From NCBI RefSeq assembly GCF_020176955.2, contig NZ_JAIUCZ020000005.1:651755-715754 (forward strand): a stretch of 64,000 bases of DNA, read 5' to 3'. Made by a program: the position numbers and the translations under genes. This stretch comes from Nocardia sp. alder85J. Lineage in GTDB: Bacteria > Actinomycetota > Actinomycetes > Mycobacteriales > Mycobacteriaceae. The notes beneath the pieces are model-generated. The model saw only the letters and a list, made by a program, of their open reading frames with translations, made no database searches and was not told where the DNA came from. Position 1 is the first letter of the stretch, and each line of letters opens with the position of its first letter. Below, piece by piece: positions 42,386 through 52,100 of this stretch.

Positions 42386-42930
42386 AGCGCCCACCCCGAT
42401 GCCGCTCGGGCGAAGGTTCGGCGGGGAAGCACCCCGGCGCCGTCGGAATCTGCTGTCGCATGAGGCATACCCAACTGTGTACCAGCAGCGCGCATCGGGT
42501 ACCAGCAAGTAACCGGCGTCGCACCCCTTGCTGCGGATGGGCCGCGTGGTGAGTGCCTCGCAGCCGCAACCGGGCCGACCGGAGGACCCGCCCTCGCCAC
42601 CACCGGTGCGCCATGGGCCCGCCGGGCCACCCCAGGAGCCCCCAGGTAACCGCCTCGAAAGTCACTCACGCTCATACTCCAAGGCAGGCCACGAGCCACA
42701 GCGTCCCGGAAGTACGCCGCGAGTGAACCCGGTGGCCTCGCCTGCGGGACGGTCTGCGGTCGCGTCCGCGAGCCTTGCGCGGCAACTCATCCGGTGTGGC
42801 CACATTTCGTCACAGTCCCGACGGTAGCGGCCCGTCTCCGGAAGTCGACCCGCAAACCGAGCCCCGGCGATGCCCGGCACAGACACGGACGCCCGCGCGG
42901 AATTCCGCGCGGGCGTCCGTGATCGGTCTG
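42386..42930. other. Gene-free gap between ftsZ and pgeF
   Basis: This 545-base stretch has no convincing gene. It contains the ftsZ terminator (42884-42921) and presumably a promoter for pgeF-yggS. Short open frames on both strands are unsupported by motifs, ribosome sites or start context. Confidence 0.6.
42884..42921 (-). terminator. Perfect 17-bp terminator hairpin after ftsZ
   Basis: Arms 42884-42900 and 42905-42921 pair fully around the loop AATT, 10 bases after the ftsZ stop. No T-tract. It is one of the strongest stems in the window and marks the end of the main dcw transcript. Confidence 0.82.
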
Positions 42931-44172
42931 CTACCGCCGCATGAAGGAGGGGACGTCGACGTCGTCGTCCGAATCCTCGTCGGGGGGCTGGATGTGCGAG
43001 CGGGAGTTCTGCGCGACCGTGGGATCGGTGCTCGGTCGCGGTGTTTCGTAGGAGGGGGCCGGGCCGCGGCTGACCGCCTGGGGTGGCGGGGTGGCGGCCG
43101 GGGTCGCCGAAGTCGGCGCGGGAGCGGCGAATTCGGTGCTGCGCTGCTGGCTCTGGCCGACCTCACCGGAGCGGCCGCTGGTGAAGGTACTGCTGCGCGC
43201 GGCGGGCTCGACCCGGCGGGCCGGGCCGGTGCCGTCGAAGCCGGCGGCGATCACGGTGACCCGCACCTCGTCACCCAGCGAATCGTCGATCACGGTGCCG
43301 AAGATGATGTTCGCCTCGATGTGCGCGGCCTCCTGCACCAGCGAGGCGGCCTCGTTGATCTCGAACAGGCCCAGATCCGACCCGCCAGCGATGGAGAGCA
43401 GCACGCCGTGGGCGCCGTCCATCGACGCCTCCAGCAGCGGCGAGTTGATCGCCGCCTCGGCCGCCTTCACCGCGCGGCCGTCGCCGCGCGAGGAGCCGAT
43501 ACCCATCAGGGCCGACCCGGCGCCGGACATGACGCTCTTGACGTCGGCGAAGTCGACATTGATCAGGCCCGGGGTGGTGATCAGATCGGTGATGCCCTGC
43601 ACACCGTTGAGCAGGACCTCGTCCGCGGAGCGGAACGCGTCCATCAGGCTGACCTGAGCGTCGCCGAGTTGCAGCAGCCGATCGTTCGGAATGACGATCA
43701 GCGTGTCGCAAGACTCGCGCAGCGCCTGGATACCGGCCTCGGCCTGATTGCTGCGGCGCTTGCCCTCGAACGAGAACGGGCGGGTCACCACACCGATGGT
43801 CAGCGCGCCCAGCTTGCGGGCGATGCTCGCCACCACGGGGGCGCCACCGGTGCCGGTGCCACCACCCTCGCCGGCGGTGACGAAGACCATGTCGGCGCCC
43901 TTGAGCACCTCTTCGATCTCGTCCTTGTGGTCTTCGGCGGCCTTGCGGCCGACCTCAGGGTCGGCACCGGCGCCGAGTCCGCGAGTGAGTTCGCGCCCCA
44001 CGTCGAGCTTGACGTCGGCATCGCTCATCAACAACGCTTGCGCGTCCGTGTTGACCGCGATGAACTCGACTCCCTTGAGGCCTTGCTCGATCATTCGGTT
44101 GACGGCGTTGACGCCGCCGCCGCCGATGCCGACGACCTTGATCACAGCAAGGTAGTTGTGCGGGGGCGTCAT
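42931..44172 (-). CDS. ftsZ: Cell division GTPase FtsZ
   Basis: A 413-residue tubulin homologue that forms the Z ring. The GTP-binding loop GGGTGTG lies near residue 100, VVGIGGGGVNAVNRMI starts the domain, and FADVKSVMSGAGSALMGIG is the synergy segment. A variable Pro/Ala/Thr linker ends in the conserved tail DVDVPSFMRR, which binds partners such as SepF and FtsW. ATG 44172 follows a GGAAGG site, and the longer frame is discarded. It is preceded by a 357-base gap, so it has its own promoter besides read-through. Confidence 0.97.
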   Translation of the reverse strand: MTPPHNYLAVIKVVGIGGGGVNAVNRMIEQGLKGVEFIAVNTDAQALLMSDADVKLDVGRELTRGLGAGADPEVGRKAAEDHKDEIEEVLKGADMVFVTAGEGGGTGTGGAPVVASIARKLGALTIGVVTRPFSFEGKRRSNQAEAGIQALRESCDTLIVIPNDRLLQLGDAQVSLMDAFRSADEVLLNGVQGITDLITTPGLINVDFADVKSVMSGAGSALMGIGSSRGDGRAVKAAEAAINSPLLEASMDGAHGVLLSIAGGSDLGLFEINEAASLVQEAAHIEANIIFGTVIDDSLGDEVRVTVIAAGFDGTGPARRVEPAARSSTFTSGRSGEVGQSQQRSTEFAAPAPTSATPAATPPPQAVSRGPAPSYETPRPSTDPTVAQNSRSHIQPPDEDSDDDVDVPSFMRR

Positions 44173-44529
44173 GGGCTCTCGCCTTCCTTCGATCTCAAGC
44201 CTGTCGTTTTCGGATGCTCGGCACAGCGCCGACCACTCGGTCGACCCGGCCGGTCGACCCGGAGAGAACTCCCCGGGCAAACCCTAAACCTCAACCATAG
44301 GGTCAGCGTTATGTCAAGTATCCGACTGGTGCGGAACGCTATTCGCACCGGTCGCAATCAGCGCGCAGGCGCGCCGAGACGAGAGGCAGAATCTTGTGCG
44401 ATTCATATCTCGTCAGAGCCCGCCCCGCATCGTATCGCGAACGGCCGTTCACGGCACGGTGAATCGTCCTCCGGACACCCGAGTGGGATCAGGTCCTCAC
44501 CGAAAACTCCGAAGGCACAACGGGTATCA
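44173..44529. other. ftsZ upstream region, likely promoters
   Basis: There is no gene in these 357 bases. On the minus strand an exact TTGACA lies at 44312-44317, about 140 bases before ftsZ, but no good -10 follows at the usual distance. The stretch is lower in G+C than its neighbours. In mycobacteria ftsZ has several promoters in the same gap. Confidence 0.45.
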
Positions 44530-45333
44530 CTATCTTACCGTTACCAGATCCGGACTGGATACGTCGAACAGCGTGCCCGGCCGGGACAGTATCGGCAGCA
44601 CCACCGCCGCCTTGCGCGTGGAATCGTCCGGCCCGCCCCACAACACGATCCGGCCGTCACGCAGGTTCAGCGCGACGTCCGAAACCGACCGTGCGACAAC
44701 CTCTCCCACCTGGTCACGCAGCTCCTGCGGAGTGGCGTCGAGAACGTCGACCGCCGCCTTGGTAACCGGATCGCTACCGCCGGGATGGTCGGTGGTGAGT
44801 TTGGGCAGGGTGGGCGGCGCCTGCTCGACGGCGAATTCCACGCTGTCGCTGTCGATCAGGTGCGAGCCGTCCGGACCGTCGAAGTACAGCGCGGGCGTCC
44901 GCTCCACGACGGTCACCCGGACCGTCGACGGGAACACCCGCTGCACCCGCACCGACCGCACCCGCGGCAGCGCCGCCACCCGCGCGGCCATCGCCTCGGT
45001 ATCGATGCGCAGCATGGACCGGCCCGAGGGCACCGCCAGCGCCGCGCGGATCTGCTGTTCGGAGACCGCCGACAGCCCTTCGACCTTCAGCGTGCGCACC
45101 GACAACGCCGGTGTGAACCAGGCGATTCCGGCCAGCAGCAACAACACTCCGAGCACCGGCAGCACCCGCATCGCCAGCCGCCCCGCCGGCGAATCGGCCA
45201 GCCCGCCCATCGAATCGGCGAGCCCGCGCCGCGAACCCGAACCGGGCCTGGCGAACTCCACCGTCTCGTCGGCATCGGGGTCCGCACCGCGGGCGCCACG
45301 CGTCGCGGACTCCGGCGCGCTGCGCGGGGTCAT
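44530..45333 (-). CDS. ftsQ: Cell division protein FtsQ
   Basis: A 267-residue bitopic division protein. A cytoplasmic tail (to about 70) precedes one helix (VLPVLGVLLLLAGIAWF), the POTRA domain (LSVRTLKVEGLSAVSEQQIR) and the FtsQ domain (RVFPSTVRVTVVERTPAL). It links FtsZ-side and FtsW/PbpB-side proteins of the divisome. ATG 45333 overlaps the murC stop as ATGA. Confidence 0.94.
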   Translation of the reverse strand: MTPRSAPESATRGARGADPDADETVEFARPGSGSRRGLADSMGGLADSPAGRLAMRVLPVLGVLLLLAGIAWFTPALSVRTLKVEGLSAVSEQQIRAALAVPSGRSMLRIDTEAMAARVAALPRVRSVRVQRVFPSTVRVTVVERTPALYFDGPDGSHLIDSDSVEFAVEQAPPTLPKLTTDHPGGSDPVTKAAVDVLDATPQELRDQVGEVVARSVSDVALNLRDGRIVLWGGPDDSTRKAAVVLPILSRPGTLFDVSSPDLVTVR

Positions 45334-46886
45334 CGGCCGGACGGGCGCACCCGCAGGCCGTCGAGGATCTGGCTGCCGAGCATGGTGACATCGCCGGCGC
45401 CCATGGTGATCACGACGTCGCCGGGCCTGGCCAGGCTCGCCACCTGCCGGCCGACCCGGGACATGTCGGGCTGATAGTGCACCGGGCCGGTGACCGACTG
45501 GGCCACCAGGGCGCCGCTCACGCCGGGCAGCGGCTCCTCCCGGGCGCCGTACACGTCCAGCACCACCACCTCGTCGGCCAGATCGAGGGCGGCGCCGAAC
45601 TCGGCCGCGAATGTCGCGGTGCGACTGTACAGATGGGGCTGGAACACCACGATGACCCGGCCCGGCCGGGAGCGGGCGCCGTCGGCGGCCTCCTGCCGGA
45701 CCAGTTCCGCCGCGGCGCCGAGCACCGCGCGCACCTCGGTCGGGTGATGGGCGTAGTCGTCGAAGACCCGTACCCCGTTCTCCCGGCCGACGAACTGGAA
45801 CCGCCGGTGCACGCCGCCGAACCCCTGGAGGCCCTGCAACACCTCGCCGAGGTCGGCGCCCGCGGCGCGGGCGGCCAGCAGCGCGCCGAGCGCGTTGAGC
45901 GCCATGTGCCGGCCGGGCACCGACAACCGCAGGGTGCGCGGGGCCGACTCGTCGGCCAGTTGCACGGTGGCCACCCCGCCCACGTCGCGCGGCTCCCAGT
46001 TCAGCAGCCGTACCCCCACCGGCACCGGCGCGTCGGCGAGTTCGCCGGAGCCGTAACCGAGTATCCGGACGTCCAGATCGTCCCGGGCGGCGATCCGCTC
46101 GGCCAGGCCGCGGGAGCCCGGATCGTCCAGGCACACCACCAGCAGTCCGCCCGGCCGCAGCCGCGCCACGAAATCGTCGAAGACCTGGATGTACGCCTCC
46201 AGCGTGCCGAAGTAGTCCAGGTGGTCCGACTCGATGTTGGTGACCACGGCGACATCCGGCTCGTACTGCAACAGCGAGCCGTCGGACTCGTCGGCCTCGG
46301 CCACGAAGAAGCCGCCGGTGCCGTGATGGGCGTTGGTGCCCGCCTCGTTCAGCTCGCCGCCGACCGCGAAGGACGGGTCGAAACCGCAGTGCTGCAACGA
46401 GACCACCAGCATGGAGGTGGTGGAGGTCTTGCCGTGCGTGCCCGACACCAGCAGGGTGTGGTGCCCGCGCATCAGCTCCGCCAGCACGGTGGGCCGCAGC
46501 AGCACCGGCACGCCGCGCCGATTCGCCTCCACCAGCTCGGGATTGGTCTTCGGGATGGCCGCGAAGGTGGTGACCACCGCGGTCGGGCCGCCGGGCAGCA
46601 GATCCAGCGCGTTGGCGTCGTGCCCGATGCGCACCGCGGCGCCCCGGGCCCGCAGCGCCAGCACGCCGCGGCTCTCCTTGGCGTCCGACCCGGACACCGC
46701 GCCGCCGCGGGCCAGCAGGATGCGCGCGATGCCGGACATGCCGGCACCGCCGATGCCGACCATATGCACCCGCCGCAGCAACTCCGGTAGTTCGGTCTCC
46801 TCACGGGCGGGCCGGTCGGCGGCCGCGCCGTTCGGCGGGCCGCTCACGCCCTGGTTCTCGTCGGTCATGCGTTCCGTTCCCGTCAC
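45330..46886 (-). CDS. murC: UDP-MurNAc-L-alanine ligase
   Basis: A 518-residue Mur ligase that adds L-Ala to UDP-MurNAc. The N-terminal UDP-binding loop is MVGIGGAGMSGIA, the ATP loop SGTHGKTSTT, and the C-terminal domain has DDYAHHPTEVRAV. GTG 46886 is chosen because GGAGGTGA lies nine bases upstream and the codon overlaps the murG stop as GTGA. ATG 46868 is the alternative. Confidence 0.96.
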   Translation of the reverse strand: MTGTERMTDENQGVSGPPNGAAADRPAREETELPELLRRVHMVGIGGAGMSGIARILLARGGAVSGSDAKESRGVLALRARGAAVRIGHDANALDLLPGGPTAVVTTFAAIPKTNPELVEANRRGVPVLLRPTVLAELMRGHHTLLVSGTHGKTSTTSMLVVSLQHCGFDPSFAVGGELNEAGTNAHHGTGGFFVAEADESDGSLLQYEPDVAVVTNIESDHLDYFGTLEAYIQVFDDFVARLRPGGLLVVCLDDPGSRGLAERIAARDDLDVRILGYGSGELADAPVPVGVRLLNWEPRDVGGVATVQLADESAPRTLRLSVPGRHMALNALGALLAARAAGADLGEVLQGLQGFGGVHRRFQFVGRENGVRVFDDYAHHPTEVRAVLGAAAELVRQEAADGARSRPGRVIVVFQPHLYSRTATFAAEFGAALDLADEVVVLDVYGAREEPLPGVSGALVAQSVTGPVHYQPDMSRVGRQVASLARPGDVVITMGAGDVTMLGSQILDGLRVRPSGR

Positions 46887-48016
46887 CGGCCGATCACCTC
46901 CACCACGATTCGTGCCACCTCGTCGGCGGCGTCCCGATGCCCGGCTCCGGCGGCGGCCGCGGCCATGCCGGACAACCGCTGCGGATCGCTGAGCACCGGG
47001 ATCACCTCGTCGATGACGTATTTGGGGGTCAGTTCCGCGTCGGGGACGATTCTGCCACCACCCAGTGACACGATCGGGCGGGCGTTGAGCTCCTGTTCCC
47101 CGTTGCCGTGCGGCAGCGGAACGTAGAACGCGGGCAGCCCGACCGCCGACACCTCGGCGACGGTCATCGCACCCGAACGGCACACCGCCGTGTCCGCCGC
47201 GGCGTAGGCCAGATCCATCCGGGACAGATACGGCACCGCAACGTATTTCGCGGGGCGGTCCGGGTCGGTCCCCGAGATGTCGAGGGTGTTCTTGGGGCCG
47301 TGCGCGTGCAGCACCGAGATGCCCGCCGCGGTCAGTTGCGCGGCCGCGCCCGACACCGCCTCGTTCAGCGACCGGGCGCCCTGGGAACCGCCGAACACCA
47401 GCAGCACCGGTCCCGCGGCGGGCAACCCGAAGTGGGCGCGGGCCTCGGCCCGCAGCGCCGCCCGGTCCAGGGTCGCGATGGATTGCCGCACCGGGATACC
47501 GACGATCTCGGCCTCCGGGCGGCCGCGGCCGTGCACCCCGGACCCCGGCACCGCCGCCAGCACCCGGCCGGCCAGCCGCGCGCCGATCTTGTTGGCGATA
47601 CCGGCCTTCGCATTCGCCTCGTGCACCACGATCGGCACCCGGCGGCGGCCGCGCAGGCCGCGACCGGCCGCCAGGTAGGCGGGCAGCGCCACGTAGCCGC
47701 CGAATCCGACCACCACGTCCGCGTCCACCGCGTCGATGATCGCGCGGGTCCGCGCCACCGAGGCCCGCACCCGCCCCGGCAACCGCAGCAGATCGGCGGT
47801 CGGCTTGCGCGGCAACGGAACCGGCGGGATCAGCTCCAGCGGGTAGCCGCGCTCCGGTACCAGCCTGGTCTCCAGGCCGCGTTCGGTACCCAGCGCGGTG
47901 ATCCGGATCTCCGGATCCCGGCGGCGCAGCGCGTCGGCGACGGCCATGGCGGGCTCGATGTGCCCCGCCGTCCCGCCACCGGCCACGATCACCGACAGCG
48001 GTCGTCCCACGGCCAT
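46883..48016 (-). CDS. murG: Lipid II synthase MurG
   Basis: A 377-residue membrane-associated GlcNAc transferase that turns lipid I into lipid II. The N-terminal GGGTAGHIEP loop, the acceptor-site VVGFGGYVALPAYLAA, and the UDP-GlcNAc motifs FGGSQGARSLNEAV and SRMDLAYAAADTAVCRSGAM are all present. ATG 48016 is preferred since GAGGTGA lies eight bases upstream. GTG 48028, overlapping ftsW as GTGA, is possible too. Confidence 0.96.
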   Translation of the reverse strand: MAVGRPLSVIVAGGGTAGHIEPAMAVADALRRRDPEIRITALGTERGLETRLVPERGYPLELIPPVPLPRKPTADLLRLPGRVRASVARTRAIIDAVDADVVVGFGGYVALPAYLAAGRGLRGRRRVPIVVHEANAKAGIANKIGARLAGRVLAAVPGSGVHGRGRPEAEIVGIPVRQSIATLDRAALRAEARAHFGLPAAGPVLLVFGGSQGARSLNEAVSGAAAQLTAAGISVLHAHGPKNTLDISGTDPDRPAKYVAVPYLSRMDLAYAAADTAVCRSGAMTVAEVSAVGLPAFYVPLPHGNGEQELNARPIVSLGGGRIVPDAELTPKYVIDEVIPVLSDPQRLSGMAAAAAGAGHRDAADEVARIVVEVIGR

Positions 48017-48024
48017 CGACTCGG

Positions 48025-49557
48025 TCACCTCGGTTTGCCCCTGTCTCGTGCGTGTGTCGTCGGATAGCTCGGGTCCCACGCCAGTGCGGACCGCCACGAC
48101 TCGCCGCCGCGACTCCGATTGCCCGCTCGGCGTGCCGAATCCGAATCTATCGAGCGGCGGGCCGGCGGGTCGGCGGCACCCCGCTTGGCCCGGGCCGGTT
48201 CGCCCCCGGGGGCGCGGCCGGACTTCTTCGGCGCGGCCTGCTGTCCCGCACGCGGCCCGGCCTTCCGCGGCCCCGCCTTCGCGCTGGGCCGCGGGCGTGG
48301 CGCGGTGTACAGCTCCGGCTTCGGCAGCCGCAGCAGCCGGCTGAACCGGCCGTCCTGACCGGCGTGCAACGCCACCACCGCCTCCGGCTCGTGCCGGGCC
48401 GCGTTCGCGATCAGCCCGAACATCAGCAGCGTGATCGCCAGCGACGAACCACCCGCCGACACCAGCGGCAGCTGCAATCCGGTCACCGGCAGCAAGCCGA
48501 CCACGTAGCCGATGTTGATCAGGGCCTGACCGGTGATCCAGGTGGTCGCGGTCGCGGTGAGCAGGCGCAGGAACGGATCCACCGACCGGCTGGCGATCCG
48601 CAGCCCGGTGTAGACGAACAGCGCGAACAGCCCCAGCACCAGCGCGCAACCCAGGAAGCCCAGTTCCTCGCCGATGATGGCGAAGATGAAATCGTTGTGC
48701 GCGTTGGGCAGATAGCTCCACTTGGCCCGGCTCTGCCCCAGCCCGCGGCCCCAGATGCCACCGTCGGCCAGCGAGAACAGCGCCTGCCGCGCCTGATAGT
48801 TGATGCCCTGTGGATCGTCGCCGGGATTGAAGAAGGCCCGCATCCGGTTCGAGCGGTAACCCGCCGACAGCGCCAGCACCCCGGCCGCGACCAGGCCCGA
48901 CACCGAGATCGTGACGAACAGCCGCACCGGCAGCCCGCCGAACCACAGCAGCGCGGCCAGGATCAGGCCCAGTGCGATCGTCGTGGACAGGTTCGGCTGC
49001 AACACCACCAGCAGGCACACCAGCAGACCGGCCGGTACCAGCGGCACCATCACGTCCTTGTAGGTGGCCCGCGACCCGACCAGCGCCCGCCGGGCCACCA
49101 GCAGATGCGCACCCCACACGATCAGGGTGACCTTGATGATCTCCGACGGCTGGATCGACAGCGGCCCGATCACGAACCAGCGCCGCGACCCCTGCACCGA
49201 GGAGCCGATGCCCGGGATCAGCACCAGCACCAGCGCCAGCACCGACAGCGCGAACAGCGGGAACGACCACTGCCGCACCCGCGACAGCGGCACCCGCAGG
49301 GCCAGATAGAACAGCACCGCGCCGACGGCCGCGAACATCGCCTGCTGCACGAACAGCGAATACGCCGAGCCGTCGGCGGCATACGCCTCGACGCTCGACG
49401 CCGACAGCACCATCACCAGCCCGAGCAGGGTCAGCAGCGTCGCGATGGTGACGATCAGATGGAAGGACGCCAGCGGGCGCGCGAGCCAGGCGCCGAACCA
49501 GGTGGCACCCGCGGCCTTGCGCCCGGTGCCCGCCGTCGCGACGCCCGCCTTCGTCAT
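48025..49557 (-). CDS. ftsW: Septal SEDS glycosyltransferase FtsW
   Basis: A 510-residue polytopic protein of the SEDS family that polymerises lipid II at the septum with PbpB. About ten helices are visible, and SRAKWSYLPNAHNDFIFAII contains the conserved catalytic-region aspartate. TGLQLPLVSAGGSSLAITLL is the C-terminal family motif. A long basic, proline-rich tail (about 410-510) extends into the cytoplasm, as in mycobacterial FtsW, which binds FtsZ through it. ATG 49557 overlaps the murD stop. Confidence 0.96.
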   Translation of the reverse strand: MTKAGVATAGTGRKAAGATWFGAWLARPLASFHLIVTIATLLTLLGLVMVLSASSVEAYAADGSAYSLFVQQAMFAAVGAVLFYLALRVPLSRVRQWSFPLFALSVLALVLVLIPGIGSSVQGSRRWFVIGPLSIQPSEIIKVTLIVWGAHLLVARRALVGSRATYKDVMVPLVPAGLLVCLLVVLQPNLSTTIALGLILAALLWFGGLPVRLFVTISVSGLVAAGVLALSAGYRSNRMRAFFNPGDDPQGINYQARQALFSLADGGIWGRGLGQSRAKWSYLPNAHNDFIFAIIGEELGFLGCALVLGLFALFVYTGLRIASRSVDPFLRLLTATATTWITGQALINIGYVVGLLPVTGLQLPLVSAGGSSLAITLLMFGLIANAARHEPEAVVALHAGQDGRFSRLLRLPKPELYTAPRPRPSAKAGPRKAGPRAGQQAAPKKSGRAPGGEPARAKRGAADPPARRSIDSDSARRAGNRSRGGESWRSALAWDPSYPTTHARDRGKPR

Positions 49558-51017
49558 CCCGCGCTCCCGATGTCTCCCTCGCCGAGCGCCTGCACCGCCG
49601 CGGCGAAACTGCGTCCCCGGTGGGTGTAGTCGGTGAACATGTCCAGCGAGGCGGCGGCCGGCGCCAGCAGCACCGTGTCCCCGCGCCCGGCGTAGCCGGC
49701 GGCGATTCGCACCGCACGCGCCATCACCGCTTCCGCACCCATACCCGCATCGTCGCCCGAATCGAGCACGACGACCGGGACATCGGGCGCGTGTCGCGTC
49801 ATCGCCGCGGCGATCGCGTGTGCGTCCACGCCGAGCAGCACCGCCGCGACCAGCCGGTCGGCGACCTCCTCGACCAGATCGTCGACGTGCGCGCCCTTGA
49901 GCTGACCGCCGGCGACCCAGATCACCGCCGGATGCGCCAGGATCGACGACCGCGCGGCGTGCGGATTGGTGGCCTTGGAGTCGTCGACGAACTCGACGCC
50001 GCCGAGCTCCCGCACGAAGGCCGCGCGGTGCGGGCCCACCTTGTGCTCCTGCAACCCCTCCTTGACGAATTGCGGTGCCACGTCGATGGATCGGGTCAGG
50101 GCGGCGGCGGCCAGCGCGTCGGCCACGCCCGCCGGACCCGGCGGGCTGATGTCGCCGGTCTCGGCGAGGATCGCGGCCTTGGTGAAGGCCCGGTCCAGCA
50201 GTTTGCCGTCGACGACGCCCAGCTCACCGTCGGCGGGGACGCCGATCCGGAAACCGACCGTGCGGCGCGCCCGGGACTTACGAGCCAGCGCGCCGGCCAC
50301 CGGATCGTCCAGGCCCACCACGCCGACCCGGCCGGTCAGCGCGCGCGCCTTGGCCGCCGCGTAGGCGTCCAAGCCGCCGTGCCAGTCCAGATGGTCCTCG
50401 GCGACGTTGAGCACCACGCCGGCCTCCGGGCGCACCGAGGGCGCCCAGTGCAACTGGAACGAGGACAGTTCCACCGCCAGCACCTGCGGACCCGGGCTGC
50501 GCCGCAGCGCGTCCAGGATCGGCAATCCGATGTTGCCGCAGGCGACGCTGGCGATACCGGCCGCGCGCAGGATCGCGTGGGTCATCTGGGTGGTGGTGGT
50601 CTTGCCGTTGGTGCCGGTGATGACCAGCCACTTGCGCACCGGCCCGTACAACCGGGCCTGGTCCACCCACCAGGCGAATTCGACGTCGCCCCAGACCGGG
50701 ATGCCCTCGGTCACCGCCGAGACCAGCACCGGCGAGTCCGGCCGCCAGCCCGGACTGGTGATGACCAGCGCGAAGCGGCTCAGCGCGCCGGGCAGGGTGA
50801 GTTCCTCGCCGGGTGCGGTGGCCAGGCCCAGTTCGGCGGCCTCGGCCAGCGCCTTCTCCCCGGCGTCGGTGACCACCGGCCGAGCGCCGATGTCGTGTAG
50901 CGGCTCGATCAGGGACCGGCCGGACACGCCCCAGCCGGCCACCAGAACGTCTCTGCCGCGCAGAAATTCGAGCATGGGGCCCGGTGAGCGCAGGGCCCGC
51001 GGAGTGTGTTCGACCAT
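49554..51017 (-). CDS. murD: UDP-MurNAc-L-alanyl-D-glutamate ligase
   Basis: A 487-residue Mur ligase adding D-Glu. The UDP loop is VAGWGVSGRSLIEPL, the ATP loop ITGTNGKTTTTQM, and the C-terminal domain has VEFVDDSKATNPHAA. ATG 51017 is six bases after mraY. The overlap with ftsW is ATGA. Length is close to mycobacterial MurD. Confidence 0.96.
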   Translation of the reverse strand: MVEHTPRALRSPGPMLEFLRGRDVLVAGWGVSGRSLIEPLHDIGARPVVTDAGEKALAEAAELGLATAPGEELTLPGALSRFALVITSPGWRPDSPVLVSAVTEGIPVWGDVEFAWWVDQARLYGPVRKWLVITGTNGKTTTTQMTHAILRAAGIASVACGNIGLPILDALRRSPGPQVLAVELSSFQLHWAPSVRPEAGVVLNVAEDHLDWHGGLDAYAAAKARALTGRVGVVGLDDPVAGALARKSRARRTVGFRIGVPADGELGVVDGKLLDRAFTKAAILAETGDISPPGPAGVADALAAAALTRSIDVAPQFVKEGLQEHKVGPHRAAFVRELGGVEFVDDSKATNPHAARSSILAHPAVIWVAGGQLKGAHVDDLVEEVADRLVAAVLLGVDAHAIAAAMTRHAPDVPVVVLDSGDDAGMGAEAVMARAVRIAAGYAGRGDTVLLAPAAASLDMFTDYTHRGRSFAAAVQALGEGDIGSAG

Positions 51018-51023
51018 CGCCTG

Positions 51024-52100
51024 TTACCCGACCTGAGAGAGGTATTCGCTGTAGAACAAGCCCAGTCCGACCGCGGCCGCGATGCCGGCCAGCAACCAGA
51101 ACCGAATGATCACCGTAGTCTCTGCCCATTTGGACAGTTCGAAGTGGTGGTGGAACGGCGCCATCTTGAACAACCGGTTGCGGGTCGTCTTGAAGACCAC
51201 GATCTGCAATACCACCGAGGCGGCCTCGGCGACGTACAGCGCGCCGATGACCACCATCAGCAGTTCGGTGCGGGTGGTGATGGACAGCCCGGCCAGCAGG
51301 CCGCCGAGCGCCAGCGAACCGGTGTCGCCCATGAAGATCTTGGCCGGAGCCGCGTTCCACCACAGGAATCCGATGCACGCCGCCGCCCCGGCCGCGCACA
51401 CCAGCGCCAGGTCCAGCGGGTCGCGGACGTTGTAGCAGCCGGGCTCCACCTTCACCTCGCAGGCGTGGTAGTACTGCCAGAAGCTGATCACCACATAGGA
51501 ACCCAGCACCAGGCTCATCGACCCGGCGGCGAGCCCGTCCAGGCCGTCGGTGAGGTTCACCGCGTTCGACCAGGCCACCACGACCAGGCAGACGAAGGCC
51601 AGGAAGACGATCACGCTCATCGACACCGTATTGATGTCGCGCACATAGGACAGGTGCCGGCTGGCCGGCGTACGGCCCCCGGCGCCCGCGCTGTGCAGTG
51701 CCAGCACCCCGAACACGATGGCGGCGGTGAGCTGTCCGAGATATTTCCCGGCCGCGGTCAGGCCCAGATTGCGCTGCTTGCGCAACTTGATGAAGTCGTC
51801 GACGAAGCCGACCGCACCCAGCGCGGTGGACAGGCCCAGCACCAGCAGGCCGGAGGCGGTGATGCCCTCGGCCCGGTAGCCGATGCCGATCAGATGCGAG
51901 CCCAGATAGCCGGCCCACATGCCGATCATGATGGCCACGCCGCCCATGGTCGGCGTGCCGCGCTTGGCCTTGTGGCTCTCCGGGCCGTCGATGCGGATCT
52001 CCTGGCCGAAGCCACGCCGCGCGAACATCCGGATCAGCAACGGCGTCAACAGGATCGACACCGTCAGCGCGATGGCCGCGGCGAACAGAATCTGCCTCAT
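51024..52100 (-). CDS. mraY: Phospho-MurNAc-pentapeptide transferase (lipid I synthase)
   Basis: A 358-residue polytopic transferase that moves phospho-MurNAc-pentapeptide onto decaprenyl phosphate. SNAVNLTDGLDGLAAG and FMGDTGSLALGG hold the catalytic aspartates, VDDFIKLRKQRNLGL the substrate loop, and FHHHFE the histidine motif. About ten helices. ATG 52100 overlaps murF as ATGA. Upstream in-frame reading covers murF only. Also named murX in mycobacteria. Confidence 0.96.
   Translation of the reverse strand: MRQILFAAAIALTVSILLTPLLIRMFARRGFGQEIRIDGPESHKAKRGTPTMGGVAIMIGMWAGYLGSHLIGIGYRAEGITASGLLVLGLSTALGAVGFVDDFIKLRKQRNLGLTAAGKYLGQLTAAIVFGVLALHSAGAGGRTPASRHLSYVRDINTVSMSVIVFLAFVCLVVVAWSNAVNLTDGLDGLAAGSMSLVLGSYVVISFWQYYHACEVKVEPGCYNVRDPLDLALVCAAGAAACIGFLWWNAAPAKIFMGDTGSLALGGLLAGLSITTRTELLMVVIGALYVAEAASVVLQIVVFKTTRNRLFKMAPFHHHFELSKWAETTVIIRFWLLAGIAAAVGLGLFYSEYLSQVG

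Noticed and set aside
42249..42886. Short open frames in the ftsZ-pgeF gap
   Set aside because: They overlap each other on both strands, have no start context or motifs, and cross a strong terminator hairpin.
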